DNA of 64,000 nt from VRUE01 sp963753245 (GTDB lineage: Bacteria; Actinomycetota; Thermoleophilia; Solirubrobacterales; 70-9): assembly GCA_963753245.1 (NCBI GenBank), contig CAVWBK010000002.1, positions 310,001 to 374,000 of the forward strand, given 5' to 3'. A model generated the notes under the pieces. The model saw only the letters and a program-made list of their open reading frames with translations, was not told the DNA's origin and did no database searches. Made by a program: the position numbers and the translations under genes. Shown piece by piece: positions 1 to 9,834 of the stretch; position 1 is the stretch's first letter; each line of letters opens with the position of its first letter.

Positions 1-2
1 CG

Positions 3-2399
3 CTCGCGCTGCTCGCCGTCTGCGTGATCGGAGCGCCGGGGGCCGCGGCGAAGTCGCCGAGGCACCAATCGAAGACCCTCAAGGTCCGCGTCTTGCAGAA
101 CAAGCAGGAAGCGATCCTCAAGCACGGCCTGCGGGTCAAGCTCGTCTCCGGCAAGGCCCGCAAGGTGAAGCTGAGCAGCGTCTCGGTGACCTTTGACGAC
201 GGCTCCAGGCCGCTGACCAAGAAGCGCACCGTCAAGTTCGGCAAGGGCGGCAAGAAATCGGTCAAGCTGGCGCTCACAAAGGCGGGCAAGAGGGCGCTGC
301 GCAGCTGCACCGCGCGGACGATCAAGGTCAAGGCCGGCAAGGCCAAGGCGAAGACTCAGATGACGCGCAATACGAAGCCCTGCCGGTTGCCTGAAATCGA
401 CATGAAGGAAGCCTCGACCTGCGACTTCATCGCCAACCCGACCAACTCGCTGTGCATGGTCCCCTTCCCCGACGACTACTACACCAAGGAAGATCCGAGC
501 AGCGAAACCGGGCGCAAGATCAACTTCCAAGACGCTGGGATGCCGGCAAACGCCTTCGAACAGCACATCGAAGCCGCCCCCTACAACGCCTCCAACGGCT
601 TCAGTCAGGGCGCGACGATCCTGCTCAAGATCCCCGGCATCGAAACCGCCGCCGATGTCAGCGCGATCGGCGGGCCGCCGATCAACCACATCGGGCGCTA
701 CGCCGAAAAGGAATCGCCGGTCGTCGTGATCGACGCCAACACCGGCGCGCGCTGGCCGATCTGGACCGAGATCGACTCCAACGCCAAAGACCATTCCAAG
801 GCGCTGATCGAGATTCACCCAGCGGTCAACTTCGCCTCCGGGGACCGCTACATCGTCGCCTTGCGAAACGTCAAGAACGCGGCTGGGACGAAGATCGAAG
901 CACCGGCCGCCTTCCGCTACTTCCGCGATGAAATGCCCTCCCAGCAGAAGCAGATAAACGAACAGCGCGGTCGCTACAAGTCGATCTTCAACACCCTCAA
1001 GCAGGCCGGCATCCGGCGCGAAAACCTCTACCTGGCCTGGGACTTCACGGTCGCCACCGACAACAACAACGCCAGCCGCATGCTCTCGATGCGAAACGAA
1101 GCCTTCGCCCAGCTCGGCGATACCAATCTCGCCGATGGAATTGTGCAGGGCGCCTCACCCAAATTCGAAGTCACCAGCACCGCAACCGAAGGCAATATCC
1201 GCCGGGTCAAGGGAACCATCGACGTGCCCTGCTACCTCTATCCCAACTGCGGTCCCGGCGGCACCATGCACCTCGCCGCCAACGGCAGCCCGACCCAGGA
1301 TGGCACCTGGACCGCGAATTTTGACTGCATCGTGCCCAAATCGGCCACCGAAGGAGGGGCCGAAGAGGCGCGGCCGTCGCTCTACGGGCACGGCCTCTTT
1401 GGCAGCGCCAGTGAGGTCGCCTCGGCGCCACAGGAGGAACTCGCCGAAGACCACAAGATCGTCTTCTGTGCGACCGATGAGATCGGCATGTCCGAAGGCG
1501 ACTTCGGCAACACGGTCGGAATCCTCAACAACCTCTCCAAATTCCCCCAGCTCGCGGATCGACTCCAACAGGGCCTGCTCGATGAGCTCTACCTGGGCCG
1601 GGCGATGATCAACCCGAGCGGCTTCGCCAGTGACCCCGCCTTCAACCAGGACGGAACCCCGGCGAGCAAATCGACGCTCAACACGAGTCACCTCTACTAC
1701 AACGGCAACAGTCAGGGCGGGATCATGGGGGGCGCCCTGACCGCGGTCTCTCCGGACTTCACCCGCGCCGCCCTCGGCGTGCCGGCGATGAACTACTCGG
1801 TGCTCCTGCCGCGCTCGGTCGACTTCGATGAATTCGCCGCTTTCCTCTATCCGGCCTATCCCAACGAAACGGCGCGGCCGCTGATCCTCGACATCATCCA
1901 GATGCTCTGGGACCGCGGTGACCCGGACGGCTACGCGCACCGGATGACGACCGACCCGCTGCCCGACACCCCGCCGCACCAGGTCGTCCTCAACGTCGCC
2001 TTCGGCGACCACCAGGTCACCGACTACCAGGCCGACGTCGAGGCGCGGACGATCGGCGCCCAGGCCCACACGCCGGTGCTCTACAACGGTCGCTGGCCGG
2101 AAACCGATGTGCTCTGGAACGTGCCGGCGATTAATTCCTACCCGTTCACCGGTTCGGCGATCTACTACTGGGACATCGGCCCGGTGCGGCCAAATCCCGC
2201 AGAACCGAGTGCATCGATCGGCGTTCCACCACCGCCCTGGACCAACACGCCAAACCGGGAAGGCCAGGACCCACACAGCGCGCCGCGTGCCGCAAAAGCC
2301 GAGCAACAGCAGGTCTCTGACTTCTTCGAAGGGTCGATCCAACCGAGCGATAGCTGTGCCGGCGGGCCCTGTTATGCGGGCAGCTTCACCGGTCCCTGA
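3..2399 (+). CDS. Secreted alpha/beta-hydrolase-like protein (5' end outside window)
   Basis: At least 798 residues are visible. The frame is open to the window edge and begins with a hydrophobic stretch ending GAPGAAA, which looks like the end of a signal peptide, so the true start lies upstream. A Lys-rich beta-strand-like segment (about residues 15-110) is followed by a Cys-containing linker and a large catalytic-looking domain. That domain has the block SLYGHGLFGS (near nt 1378) and a nucleophile elbow GNSQGG (near nt 1703, Ser as likely nucleophile), as in esterases and lipases. The C-terminus holds a Cys pair (CAGGPC). Substrate is unknown. It is followed by convergent MMPL. A secreted esterase/lipase is inference; the signal peptide and elbow are seen. 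Confidence 0.7.
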   Translation, partial: LALLAVCVIGAPGAAAKSPRHQSKTLKVRVLQNKQEAILKHGLRVKLVSGKARKVKLSSVSVTFDDGSRPLTKKRTVKFGKGGKKSVKLALTKAGKRALRSCTARTIKVKAGKAKAKTQMTRNTKPCRLPEIDMKEASTCDFIANPTNSLCMVPFPDDYYTKEDPSSETGRKINFQDAGMPANAFEQHIEAAPYNASNGFSQGATILLKIPGIETAADVSAIGGPPINHIGRYAEKESPVVVIDANTGARWPIWTEIDSNAKDHSKALIEIHPAVNFASGDRYIVALRNVKNAAGTKIEAPAAFRYFRDEMPSQQKQINEQRGRYKSIFNTLKQAGIRRENLYLAWDFTVATDNNNASRMLSMRNEAFAQLGDTNLADGIVQGASPKFEVTSTATEGNIRRVKGTIDVPCYLYPNCGPGGTMHLAANGSPTQDGTWTANFDCIVPKSATEGGAEEARPSLYGHGLFGSASEVASAPQEELAEDHKIVFCATDEIGMSEGDFGNTVGILNNLSKFPQLADRLQQGLLDELYLGRAMINPSGFASDPAFNQDGTPASKSTLNTSHLYYNGNSQGGIMGGALTAVSPDFTRAALGVPAMNYSVLLPRSVDFDEFAAFLYPAYPNETARPLILDIIQMLWDRGDPDGYAHRMTTDPLPDTPPHQVVLNVAFGDHQVTDYQADVEARTIGAQAHTPVLYNGRWPETDVLWNVPAINSYPFTGSAIYYWDIGPVRPNPAEPSASIGVPPPPWTNTPNREGQDPHSAPRAAKAEQQQVSDFFEGSIQPSDSCAGGPCYAGSFTGP

Positions 2400-2438
2400 T
2401 ATGGCCCGCGAAGCTCTGAGGGCGGGGGCGGGATCCAC

Positions 2439-2456
2439 CCCTGCCTGGGGGCAGGG
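2439..2456. terminator. Possible hairpin terminator between convergent genes
   Basis: A perfect 7-bp stem (CCCTGCC / GGCAGGG) with a 4-nt loop lies in the 280-nt space between two converging genes. There is no T tract, so function is uncertain. Nothing else was recognised in this spacer. Confidence 0.3.
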
Positions 2457-2679
2457 CGGGGCAGAGGGCGGCCCGCCGCGCAACAATCATCGCCTGCGGT
2501 GCGCTCGGGTCCCGCGCAAATCGCCGGCGTCCTGGCGGTGTCAAGGGGGGCGCCGCCCGGCACGATCAGCCTGACTGGCGCTCTCCGCGGATTGCAGCAC
2601 TCTGCTTAGCGGTTGGTGGCGAGGATCAGCCGAGGCTGGACCTCGGCGAGCGCCACACCGCGCAGAGCGCGGTCGTTGG

Positions 2680-4854
2680 TCAGTCCGCCGGCGTTATGGC
2701 CGGCCGCTCGCCGGTTGTGGCCTCGGGGGGCTCGACCGCGAGGCGGGGCAGGATGCGCGCCAGCCAGTCCGGGAAGTACCAGGCGCGGCGGCCGAGGAGC
2801 TGCATGATCGCCGGTACAAGCACCGAGCGGATGATCACCGCGTCGATCAGAACCGCGGAGGCGAGCCCCAGTCCGAACAATTTGATGATCCGTTCGTCGC
2901 CGAGCATGAAGGAGGCAAAGACGGTGACCATGATCGCGGCGGCGGCGGTGATCACCCGCCCGGTCAGCGCCAGACCACGGGTGACCGCGAGCGAGGGATC
3001 CTTTCGGTGCTCCCACTCTTCATGGATCCTCGACATCAGGAAGACCTCGTAGTCCATCGAGAGCCCGAAGACGATCGCGAAGAGGAAGACCGGGAAGAAG
3101 GAGATGATCGGGCTGGTCCCATCGACGCCGATCAGGCTCGCCCCCCAGCCCCACTGAAAGACCGCGACGATGATGCCGAAGGCGGCGCCGATGCTCAGCA
3201 GGTTCATCACCATCGCCTTGAGCGGAACCAGCAGGGACTGGAAGACGATCATCAACAGCAACGCCGAGACCAGGACCACGGCGCCGATGAAGAGCGGCAG
3301 CTTTTCCGATATCCGGTCGCCAAAATCCTCGAATATCGCCGTCACGCCGCCGACGTGAAGCTGGGCGCCGGTCTTGGCCTCGATCGGGGGGATCACGTCG
3401 CCGCGGATGTGGTCAAGCAGTTCTGTGGTCTCTTCGCTTTGCGGTGAGGTCGTCGGGTAGAGCTGAAAGACACCCGTGTTCTTGGCCGGGTTGAGCGAGA
3501 CCGGCGTCACCGCCGCCACCCCCGCTTCCCCGGCGAGCGAGTCGCGCACTTCCTTGAGCGCCTGGTCCTGGCCCTTGGCCGGCAGCGCGGCGACGATCTG
3601 GAAGGGCCCGTTGAAGCCCGGTCCGAAGCCTTCGGCGAGCAGGTCGTAGGCTTCGCGGGTCGTCTTCCCCGGCGCGTCGGTGCCGGCGTCGTTTGAGCCG
3701 AGCCGCAGCGAGAGGGTCGGTACGCAGAGGAGCACGAGCAGTCCCCCGGAGAGGATCGCGGCGAGCCACGGGCGGCGCTGCACCTCGCGACTCCAGCGGA
3801 ACCATTTGGTATTTTCGTCGATCGTCGTCGCGCGAGAACCGAGCCCGGGTATGCGCAGGCGGTCGACGCGGCGCCCGACGATCGTCAGTAGCGCCGGCAG
3901 CAGGGTCAGCGCCGCGATCATCGTGAACAGGACGGCAAGGGCGGCGGCGATCGCGACCCCGAAGAGAAAGCTGATGCCGAGCAGCAGCATCCCCATCAGC
4001 GAGATGATCACGGTGGTGCCGGCGAAGAGCACGGCGCGGCCGGCGGTGTCGACCGCGGCGATCGCTGCCTCGCGTGGCGCCAGGCCTTCGTCTAGGGCAT
4101 TGCGAAAGCGGGTGAGGATGAAGAGCGCGTAGTCGATGCCGACGCCGAGTCCGATCATCGCCGCCAGTACCGGCGCGAAGTTGGCCATGTTGAAGACGTG
4201 GGTGCTGAGCTCGACCAGGCCGATCCCAACCCCCAAGGCGAACAGCGCGGTGATGATCGGCAGGCCCATCGCGACGACCGAACCGAAGGTGAGCAGGAGG
4301 ACGATGATCGCCGCGGCCAAACCGATTCCAAACGAGGAGCCGCCCCCTTCTTCGGCGGTGGCTTCCTCGATCGGCTGTCCACCGAGCTCGACCACCAGGC
4401 CGTTGCCCGCGGCCCCCTGCGCGGTGGCGATGATCTTGCGCGTGTTGTCCTTGTTGAGGACGTTGTTCTGGACGTCGAACTGGATCGTCGCGTAGGCGAT
4501 CTGCCCGTTCTTGCTGATCGCGGCACCCCCGCCCCGGTAGGGGCTCGCGACTTCGCTCACGTGTGGTGCCTTGGCGACCTGCGCAAAGACGCTTTCCATC
4601 TTCTCTCTGACCGCCGGAGATCTGACGCCCTGGGGTGAGCGGAAGACGATCTGGGCGCTGTCGCCGGACTGCTGGGGGAAGCGGTGTTCGAGCAGTTCGA
4701 AGGCTTCGACGGAGTCCGAGGAGGGCAGCTTGAATTCTTCGGTGAATTCGCTGCCCACCGATCCCGATACGGCGCCGACCCCAATCAGGGCGACGACCCA
4801 GCCGATGATCACCGTCTTGCGGTGCCCGGTGCACCAGGTCGCGAAGCTTCGCAT
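2680..4854 (-). CDS. MMPL/RND-superfamily membrane transporter
   Basis: 724 residues, the usual size of an actinobacterial MMPL exporter of lipids or hydrophobic compounds. There is an N-terminal TM helix (about 10-30), a soluble loop (about 35-180), a block of TM helices carrying GVGIDYALFI, a second soluble loop, and a second TM block carrying GLSMDYEVFL. These two G-x-x-x-D-Y motifs are the family signature of the proton-relay helices. The start is the ATG at 4854: a TAGCGT hexamer lies 7 nt upstream, and the divergent DAK2 gene starts only 63 nt away. The same frame stays open well beyond this start, but that extension overlaps the DAK2 gene antisense. Substrate unknown. Confidence 0.88.
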   Translation of the reverse strand: MRSFATWCTGHRKTVIIGWVVALIGVGAVSGSVGSEFTEEFKLPSSDSVEAFELLEHRFPQQSGDSAQIVFRSPQGVRSPAVREKMESVFAQVAKAPHVSEVASPYRGGGAAISKNGQIAYATIQFDVQNNVLNKDNTRKIIATAQGAAGNGLVVELGGQPIEEATAEEGGGSSFGIGLAAAIIVLLLTFGSVVAMGLPIITALFALGVGIGLVELSTHVFNMANFAPVLAAMIGLGVGIDYALFILTRFRNALDEGLAPREAAIAAVDTAGRAVLFAGTTVIISLMGMLLLGISFLFGVAIAAALAVLFTMIAALTLLPALLTIVGRRVDRLRIPGLGSRATTIDENTKWFRWSREVQRRPWLAAILSGGLLVLLCVPTLSLRLGSNDAGTDAPGKTTREAYDLLAEGFGPGFNGPFQIVAALPAKGQDQALKEVRDSLAGEAGVAAVTPVSLNPAKNTGVFQLYPTTSPQSEETTELLDHIRGDVIPPIEAKTGAQLHVGGVTAIFEDFGDRISEKLPLFIGAVVLVSALLLMIVFQSLLVPLKAMVMNLLSIGAAFGIIVAVFQWGWGASLIGVDGTSPIISFFPVFLFAIVFGLSMDYEVFLMSRIHEEWEHRKDPSLAVTRGLALTGRVITAAAAIMVTVFASFMLGDERIIKLFGLGLASAVLIDAVIIRSVLVPAIMQLLGRRAWYFPDWLARILPRLAVEPPEATTGERPAITPAD

Positions 4855-4861
4855 CGGGCGC

Positions 4862-4867
4862 ACGCTA
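4862..4867 (-). promoter_or_regulatory. -10-like TAGCGT for MMPL gene
   Basis: On the minus strand TAGCGT is followed by 7 nt and the ATG, the spacing expected for a leaderless transcript. No Shine-Dalgarno is present. It sits back to back with a similar element for the divergent gene. Confidence 0.5.
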
Positions 4868-4904
4868 GCGAAATCGACTCGCCGCCCGCGTCGGTGCCGA
4901 CAGC

Positions 4905-4910
4905 TAGATT
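4905..4910 (+). promoter_or_regulatory. -10-like TAGATT for DAK2 gene
   Basis: TAGATT lies 7 nt before the ATG at 4918 and no ribosome binding site is visible, which fits leaderless transcription. Confidence 0.5.
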
Positions 4911-4917
4911 TCGAGCG

Positions 4918-6549
4918 ATGGCCGATCCCAGCATCGTGCGCTTCCGGAGGGTCGTGACCTCCGCCTACGCCTACCTTCAGGAGCGCCGCGAGGAGGTCAA
5001 CGACCTCAATGTCTTCCCGGTCGCCGATGGCGACACCGGCGACAACATGGCGATGACGATGCGCGCGGTGATGGAGGAGCTCGACCGCCTCGACGGCCAG
5101 GAGGTCGATGAGATCGGCCGCGCCGAGCTGGTTCAGGCGCTCGCACGCGCGGCGCTGATGGGCGCCCGCGGCAACTCCGGTGTGATTCTCAGCCAGATCG
5201 TCCGCGGCGCCGCGGAGGAGCTCGCCAGCCGTCCCGGTGAGCTGATCGACCCGGTTCTCGTCGCCTCGGCGTTCGCCAGCGCCGCCGATGCCGCCTACGC
5301 GTCGGTGCGCGAGCCGGCCGAGGGCACGATGCTGACCGTATTTCGTGAGATGGCCCACTCGATCGCCCGCCAGCTCGCCCACCTCGACGCCGATCGCCAG
5401 CGACTCGACAGCGGTGTCAGCGAGGCTCAGCAGGACGAGATCCTCGCCGAAGTCCTCGAGCGGGCGATCGCCGACGGCCAGCGCGCGGTCGAGCGCACCC
5501 CCGAGCAGCTGGACGTGCTGCGCGAATCGGGCGTCGTTGACGCCGGCGGCTACGGATTGGTCCTGATCCTCGCCGGCGTGGTCGCCGGTCTGCGCGGCGA
5601 CCCCGCCGCGGTGCCCGAGGTCGACCACCACCAGGCACCACGGATGAGCCGCCCCCACCACGCCGATAGCCGCTTTCGCTATTGCACGAACTTCATTGTC
5701 TCCGGCTCCGGGCTCGCCGCCCGCGATTTTCTGCCGCGCCTGGAGGGACTCGGCGACTCGGTCCTCGTCGTCGGCGATGAGGCGACCCTCAAGGTCCACG
5801 TCCACACCGATGAGCCCGAGTCGGCGGTGGCCCTCTTTGAGGGGACCGGAGCGGTGACGAACCTCGACGTCGCCGACATGCGTGAGCAGGTCGCCGAGCG
5901 CAGCGCGCGGCTCAGTGCTGGGCGCACCGGTGCGGTCGCGGTGGCCGCCGGTGGCGGCCTCGAGCGGCTCTTCGCCGCGCTCGGCGCCCATGTGGTTCCC
6001 GGCGGAGAGACCCTCAATCCCTCCACCTATGAGCTGCTCGCCGGGATCCACCAGGTGGCCGCTGAGGAAGTCCTCGTCCTGCCCAGCTCCGCCAACGTGA
6101 TCATGGCGGCCGAGCGGGCCTGCGAGCTCTCCGAGAAGCCCGCTCGGGTCGTGCCCTCGACTTCCCAGCAGGCGAGCCTCCTGATCCTGGTCGAGCTCGA
6201 TCGCGAGCTCGACGCCGCCGACAACGCCGAGCGGCTGCTCTCCTCACTGGCGGCGATCGCCTCAGGTGGGGTCGCCGCCGCCGCCCGCGACGATCCTCAG
6301 GGGCGCTTTCGCCAGGGTGACGCGGTCGGCTTCGCCGACGGCGAGATCGTCGCCTGGGGCGGCGCCGGCACGACCCTCGCGGCGACGATCGAGCGGCTCG
6401 CCGCCGGGGCCGAGATCGTCACCGTGATCGCCGGAGAGGAGGCGCCGATCCCGCTCGAGGAGATCGACGCCCACGTCCCTGCCGCGGTTGAGGTCGAGAA
6501 GCACGAGGGCGGCCAGCCGAGCTGGTGGTGGCTGTTGGCCGCGCAGTAG
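4918..6549 (+). CDS. fakA: DAK2-domain kinase, FakA/YloV type
   Basis: 543 residues, matching the FakA/YloV family (about 550). FakA is the ATP-binding subunit that phosphorylates fatty acids held by a FakB (DegV-type) partner; no FakB gene is in the window. The DAK2 nucleotide-binding domain fills the first about 200 residues, with NVFPVADGDTGDNM (Mg/ATP-binding Asp cluster), ALMGARGNSGVILSQ, EGTML and DAGGYG. The middle and C-terminal parts follow the YloV pattern with VHVHTDEP. Start chosen at ATG 4918. It reads straight into recG with a 3-nt gap, as in many bacteria. The function is family knowledge; fatty acid as substrate is inference. Confidence 0.88.
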   Translation: MADPSIVRFRRVVTSAYAYLQERREEVNDLNVFPVADGDTGDNMAMTMRAVMEELDRLDGQEVDEIGRAELVQALARAALMGARGNSGVILSQIVRGAAEELASRPGELIDPVLVASAFASAADAAYASVREPAEGTMLTVFREMAHSIARQLAHLDADRQRLDSGVSEAQQDEILAEVLERAIADGQRAVERTPEQLDVLRESGVVDAGGYGLVLILAGVVAGLRGDPAAVPEVDHHQAPRMSRPHHADSRFRYCTNFIVSGSGLAARDFLPRLEGLGDSVLVVGDEATLKVHVHTDEPESAVALFEGTGAVTNLDVADMREQVAERSARLSAGRTGAVAVAAGGGLERLFAALGAHVVPGGETLNPSTYELLAGIHQVAAEEVLVLPSSANVIMAAERACELSEKPARVVPSTSQQASLLILVELDRELDAADNAERLLSSLAAIASGGVAAAARDDPQGRFRQGDAVGFADGEIVAWGGAGTTLAATIERLAAGAEIVTVIAGEEAPIPLEEIDAHVPAAVEVEKHEGGQPSWWWLLAAQ

Positions 6550-6552
6550 CAG

Positions 6553-8754
6553 GTGCGCTTCTTTGCCGGGGACTCGGAACTGAGCGCCCCCGAGCTGCGT
6601 GGCGCACCGATACACGCGCCGCGCCCGAGCGCTCTGCGGGCCCCGCTCAGCAGCCTGGCGGGCGTCGGTCCAAAGCTCGCCGCCGCCGCCGCCGCGGCCG
6701 GCATCGGGAGCCTCGGGGAGCTCTTGCTTCGCCTGCCCCACAGCCACCGTGACCGCACCGTCGTCGCGGTCGCCGAGCTCGAGTCGGGCGAGCCGGCGAC
6801 GATCGAGGTCGAGGTTCTCGGCAAGACGCCGCGGCCGTTTCGCCGAGCTGGCCTTTCGATCACCTCGGTCAAGGTCGGCGATCCCTCGGGCTCGCTGCGG
6901 GCGAGCTGGTTCAACCAGCCCTGGGTTGCCGCCAAACTCGCCCCGGGGGCCAGGTTGCTGTTGAGCGGCTCGCGCGACGCGCGGGGCTTCCGCGTCTCTG
7001 AATATGAGTTCCTCGCAGCTCACACCCGGCGCCAAGCCGGGGATCGAGACGCGGTGGCCAGCGGGACCCAGGCCCCGCGCCCCGCTCGTCGGCCGGCGAG
7101 CTCAGAGGCAAAGCTTCTCCCCGTGCATCCAGCGACCGAGCAGCTGGCAGCGCAGAGGATCCGGCGCTGGGTCGAGCAGGCCCTGCCCCTTGCCGTCGAG
7201 CTGATCGAGCCGCTGCCAGCCGAGTTGCGGGCGCGTCGCGGGCTGGCGGGGGTGGGCGATGCGATCACCGCGACCCACTTTCCAAAGGATGGGGCGCAGG
7301 CCGAGGCGGCCCGGGAGCGGCTTTGTTTTGAAGAGCTCTTTCTGCATCAGGCGCTGCTCGCGACCCGCAAGAGCTCGCGCCGAAGCGCCCGGCCCGCGCC
7401 GCGCCTGGGGCGGCCGGGAGATCTCGTCGCAGCCTGGATCAAATCGCTGCCCTTTGAGCTGACCGGCGACCAGCTCGCCGCCTTCGAGCAGGTCGATGGC
7501 GACCTCGATTCGGGCGAGCCGATGGCGCGGCTCCTGATGGGCGAGGTCGGCTCAGGCAAGACCGTGGTCGCCCTCTATGCGATGTTGCGGGCGCTGGAAG
7601 CCGGCTCTCAGGCGGCTTTGATGGCGCCCACCGAAACCCTCGCCGAACAGCATGCGCGAACCCTCAACGCGCTGCTCGGCGGCGAGTTGATCCCCTTCGC
7701 CTTGCTTACCGGGGCGACTCCGGCTGTGCAGCGGCGGGCGACGCTGGAGCGCCTGGCAAGCGGCGAGCTGGGCCTCCTCGTCGGCACCCATGCGCTGATC
7801 GAGCCGGCGATCCGCTTCGCCGGGCTCGGACTCTGCGTGGTCGATGAGCAGCATCGTTTCGGGGTCGCCCAGCGCCGCGCCCTCGACGCGAAGGGCGCCG
7901 CCGGAATGGCGCCCCACGTCCTGCACATGACCGCCACGCCGATCCCTCGCACACTCTCGCTGATCGCCTACGGCGACCTCGATACGACCGCCCTGCGCGA
8001 GCTCCCGGCCGGTCGAGTCGAGGTCGAGACGCAGATCGTCGAGGCCGGCGAGCGCGGCGCAGCCTATGAGTCGTTGCGCCGGCGTCTGCGCGAGGGCAGA
8101 CAGGCCTTCGTCGTCTGCCCCCTGATCAACGAGTCCGAGACGACCTCTGGCAAGGCGGTTGAGCGCGAGGCCGAGCGCCTGGCCGAGAGCGAGCTGAGGG
8201 ATTTCTCGATCGGCGTCCTGCACGGTCAGCTGGCGGCCGCCGATAAGGCGGCGGCGATGGCCGCCTTCGCCACCGGCGAGACGGCGGTTCTGGTCGCCAC
8301 CACGGTGATCGAGGTCGGCGTCGACGTGCCCAATGCGGCGGTGATGATCATCGAGGGAGCCGAGCGCTTCGGAGTCTCCCAGCTGCACCAGCTGCGCGGT
8401 CGGGTCGGCCGCGGCGAGTACCGATCCCAGTGCCTGCTCTTCCCCGAAGCAGGGGGGACGCTGGCGCGGCGCCGGCTGGCGGCGGTGGCGGCGCAGAGCG
8501 ATGGTTTCCAGCTCGCCGAGGTCGACCTCGCGCTGCGTGGTGAGGGCGAGCTGTTGGGGACCCGCCAGCACGGGCTGCCGCGCTTCGCCGCCGCCGAGCT
8601 GCCCGCCGACACAGCCACCCTGCTCGCCGCCCGCGGGGAGGTGCTTGACCTGCTCGCCCGCCACGGCTCGCTCGAGGACCCCGCCCTCGGTCCCCTCATG
8701 GAGGCCGCCCGGGAACGCTTCGGCGCCGGCGCCGGCGATCCGATTCCGATTTGA
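6553..8754 (+). CDS. recG: ATP-dependent DNA helicase RecG
   Basis: 733 residues, close to the usual 680-780. RecG is a superfamily 2 translocase that regresses stalled replication forks. The N-terminal wedge/OB region (about 20-260) is followed by a helicase core with Walker A MGEVGSGKT, a DEQH box (VVDEQHRFG), TATPIPRTL and QLRGRVGRGE. The C-terminal part has the family feature LALRGEGELLGTRQHG. The start is GTG 6553, 3 nt after the FakA stop, suggesting one transcript. The wedge sequence is less conserved than the motor. Confidence 0.93.
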   Translation: MRFFAGDSELSAPELRGAPIHAPRPSALRAPLSSLAGVGPKLAAAAAAAGIGSLGELLLRLPHSHRDRTVVAVAELESGEPATIEVEVLGKTPRPFRRAGLSITSVKVGDPSGSLRASWFNQPWVAAKLAPGARLLLSGSRDARGFRVSEYEFLAAHTRRQAGDRDAVASGTQAPRPARRPASSEAKLLPVHPATEQLAAQRIRRWVEQALPLAVELIEPLPAELRARRGLAGVGDAITATHFPKDGAQAEAARERLCFEELFLHQALLATRKSSRRSARPAPRLGRPGDLVAAWIKSLPFELTGDQLAAFEQVDGDLDSGEPMARLLMGEVGSGKTVVALYAMLRALEAGSQAALMAPTETLAEQHARTLNALLGGELIPFALLTGATPAVQRRATLERLASGELGLLVGTHALIEPAIRFAGLGLCVVDEQHRFGVAQRRALDAKGAAGMAPHVLHMTATPIPRTLSLIAYGDLDTTALRELPAGRVEVETQIVEAGERGAAYESLRRRLREGRQAFVVCPLINESETTSGKAVEREAERLAESELRDFSIGVLHGQLAAADKAAAMAAFATGETAVLVATTVIEVGVDVPNAAVMIIEGAERFGVSQLHQLRGRVGRGEYRSQCLLFPEAGGTLARRRLAAVAAQSDGFQLAEVDLALRGEGELLGTRQHGLPRFAAAELPADTATLLAARGEVLDLLARHGSLEDPALGPLMEAARERFGAGAGDPIPI

Positions 8755-8779
8755 GTCAAGAGCCGTCACCCTTTTGGCG

Positions 8780-9331
8780 ATGAGGGTGATCGCCGGAGAG
8801 CTCAAAGGTCAGCGCCTGGTCGCGCCCCGCGGTCACCGGGTGCGGCCGACCTCCGATCGCGTCCGCGAGGCGATCTTCTCGACCCTGGGAGCGCGGGTCG
8901 AGGCGGCGCGGGTCCTCGACCTCTTCTGCGGGACCGGCGCGCTTGCGATCGAGGCACTCTCCCGCGGGGCGGCTTCGGCGGTGCTGGTCGACCGTGACCT
9001 GCGCGCCGCGCTCGGCAATGTCGAGCGCCTCGGGCTCACTCAGCGGGTCGAGCTGGCGCGCTCAGACGCCGGGCGCTGGCTGGCCGCCCATGCCCAGGCG
9101 CGCGCCGCGACCGGCTTTGATCTGATCTTCATCGACGCCCCCTATAGACTCGCCGACCGCGTGGGGGCAGAACTCGAAACCTGGCTGCCGCTCCTGCTCA
9201 ACGCGGGCGGACGGGCGATCGTCGAGAGTGGCGCTCGTCGGCCGCTGCGGATCAACTCGCTGGCGCGCCTGCGCCAGCGTCGCTACGGCGCCGCCGAGGT
9301 CTCGATCTACGCGCCTGAGGGGAGCACCTAG
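8780..9331 (+). CDS. rsmD: 16S rRNA (guanine966-N2)-methyltransferase RsmD
   Basis: 183 residues, normal for RsmD, which methylates G966 of 16S rRNA with S-adenosylmethionine. It begins MRVIAGELKG and has RPTSDRVREA, the SAM motif LDLFCGTGALAIEALSRGA and the catalytic motif IFIDAPY. Most N2-guanine methyltransferases carry DPPY there; DAPY is a mild departure. It lies between recG and coaD, with coaD starting 2 nt after its stop, a frequent rsmD-coaD pair. Confidence 0.9.
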   Translation: MRVIAGELKGQRLVAPRGHRVRPTSDRVREAIFSTLGARVEAARVLDLFCGTGALAIEALSRGAASAVLVDRDLRAALGNVERLGLTQRVELARSDAGRWLAAHAQARAATGFDLIFIDAPYRLADRVGAELETWLPLLLNAGGRAIVESGARRPLRINSLARLRQRRYGAAEVSIYAPEGST

Positions 9332-9333
9332 CG

Positions 9334-9834
9334 ATGGGAGGCTGCACCGGAACGGTGGTCTGCCCGGGGAGCTATGACCCGGTGACAAATGGTCACCTCG
9401 ACATCATCACCCGCACCTCGGCGGTATTCGAGCGGGTCGTGGTCGGGGTGGTCAACAACCCGATTCGCAAGGAGCGCACCCTGTTCAGCGCCGAGGAGCG
9501 AAAGGCCTTCATTGAGGAAGCGACGAGCGAGCTCGTAAACGTCGAGGTCCGCACCTTCTCCAACCTCTTGGTCGAGTTCGCCCGCGAACTCGAGGCGAGG
9601 GCGATCGTCAAGGGTCTGCGGGCGATCTCTGATTTCGAGTACGAGTTCGAGATGGCCCAGTTGAACCGCAAGCTCGACCCCAGCATCGAGAGCATCTACG
9701 TGATCGCCTCGCCGCACTACAGCTTCCTCTCTTCGACTGGAGTGAAGGAAATGGCGACCTTCAAGGGCGATGTCTCTGACCTGGTACCCGACCCGGTGGC
9801 GGCCGCGATGGCGCAGCGCCTGGGCGATAGGTAG
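9334..9834 (+). CDS. coaD: Phosphopantetheine adenylyltransferase CoaD
   Basis: 166 residues, the standard size. It catalyses the fourth step of coenzyme A synthesis, joining ATP and 4'-phosphopantetheine to give dephospho-CoA. The nucleotidyltransferase motif GSYDPVTNGHLDII contains the T/HxGH signature. GLRAISDFEYEFEMA and LSSTGVKEMA follow, the latter standing for the usual SSTxVKE block. Start is ATG 9334, translationally close to rsmD. Confidence 0.95.
   Translation: MGGCTGTVVCPGSYDPVTNGHLDIITRTSAVFERVVVGVVNNPIRKERTLFSAEERKAFIEEATSELVNVEVRTFSNLLVEFARELEARAIVKGLRAISDFEYEFEMAQLNRKLDPSIESIYVIASPHYSFLSSTGVKEMATFKGDVSDLVPDPVAAAMAQRLGDR

Noticed and set aside
1155..2486. 443-codon open frame antisense to the hydrolase gene
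   Set aside because: High GC gives long antisense frames; composition is Arg/Gly/Val shadow-like, no motifs, and the plus-strand gene is clearly coding.
3413..4834. 473-codon frame overlapping MMPL in another frame
   Set aside because: Arg-rich shadow of the MMPL gene with no recognisable domain.
4855..6051. N-terminal extension of the MMPL frame through the DAK2 gene
   Set aside because: It is antisense to a well-conserved kinase gene, and MMPL family proteins start at the ATG at 4854.
6262..7035. Minus-strand 257-codon frame across fakA/recG
   Set aside because: Overlaps two conserved genes antisense and lacks any motif.
7552..8805. Minus-strand 417-codon frame over recG
   Set aside because: Antisense shadow of helicase sequence.
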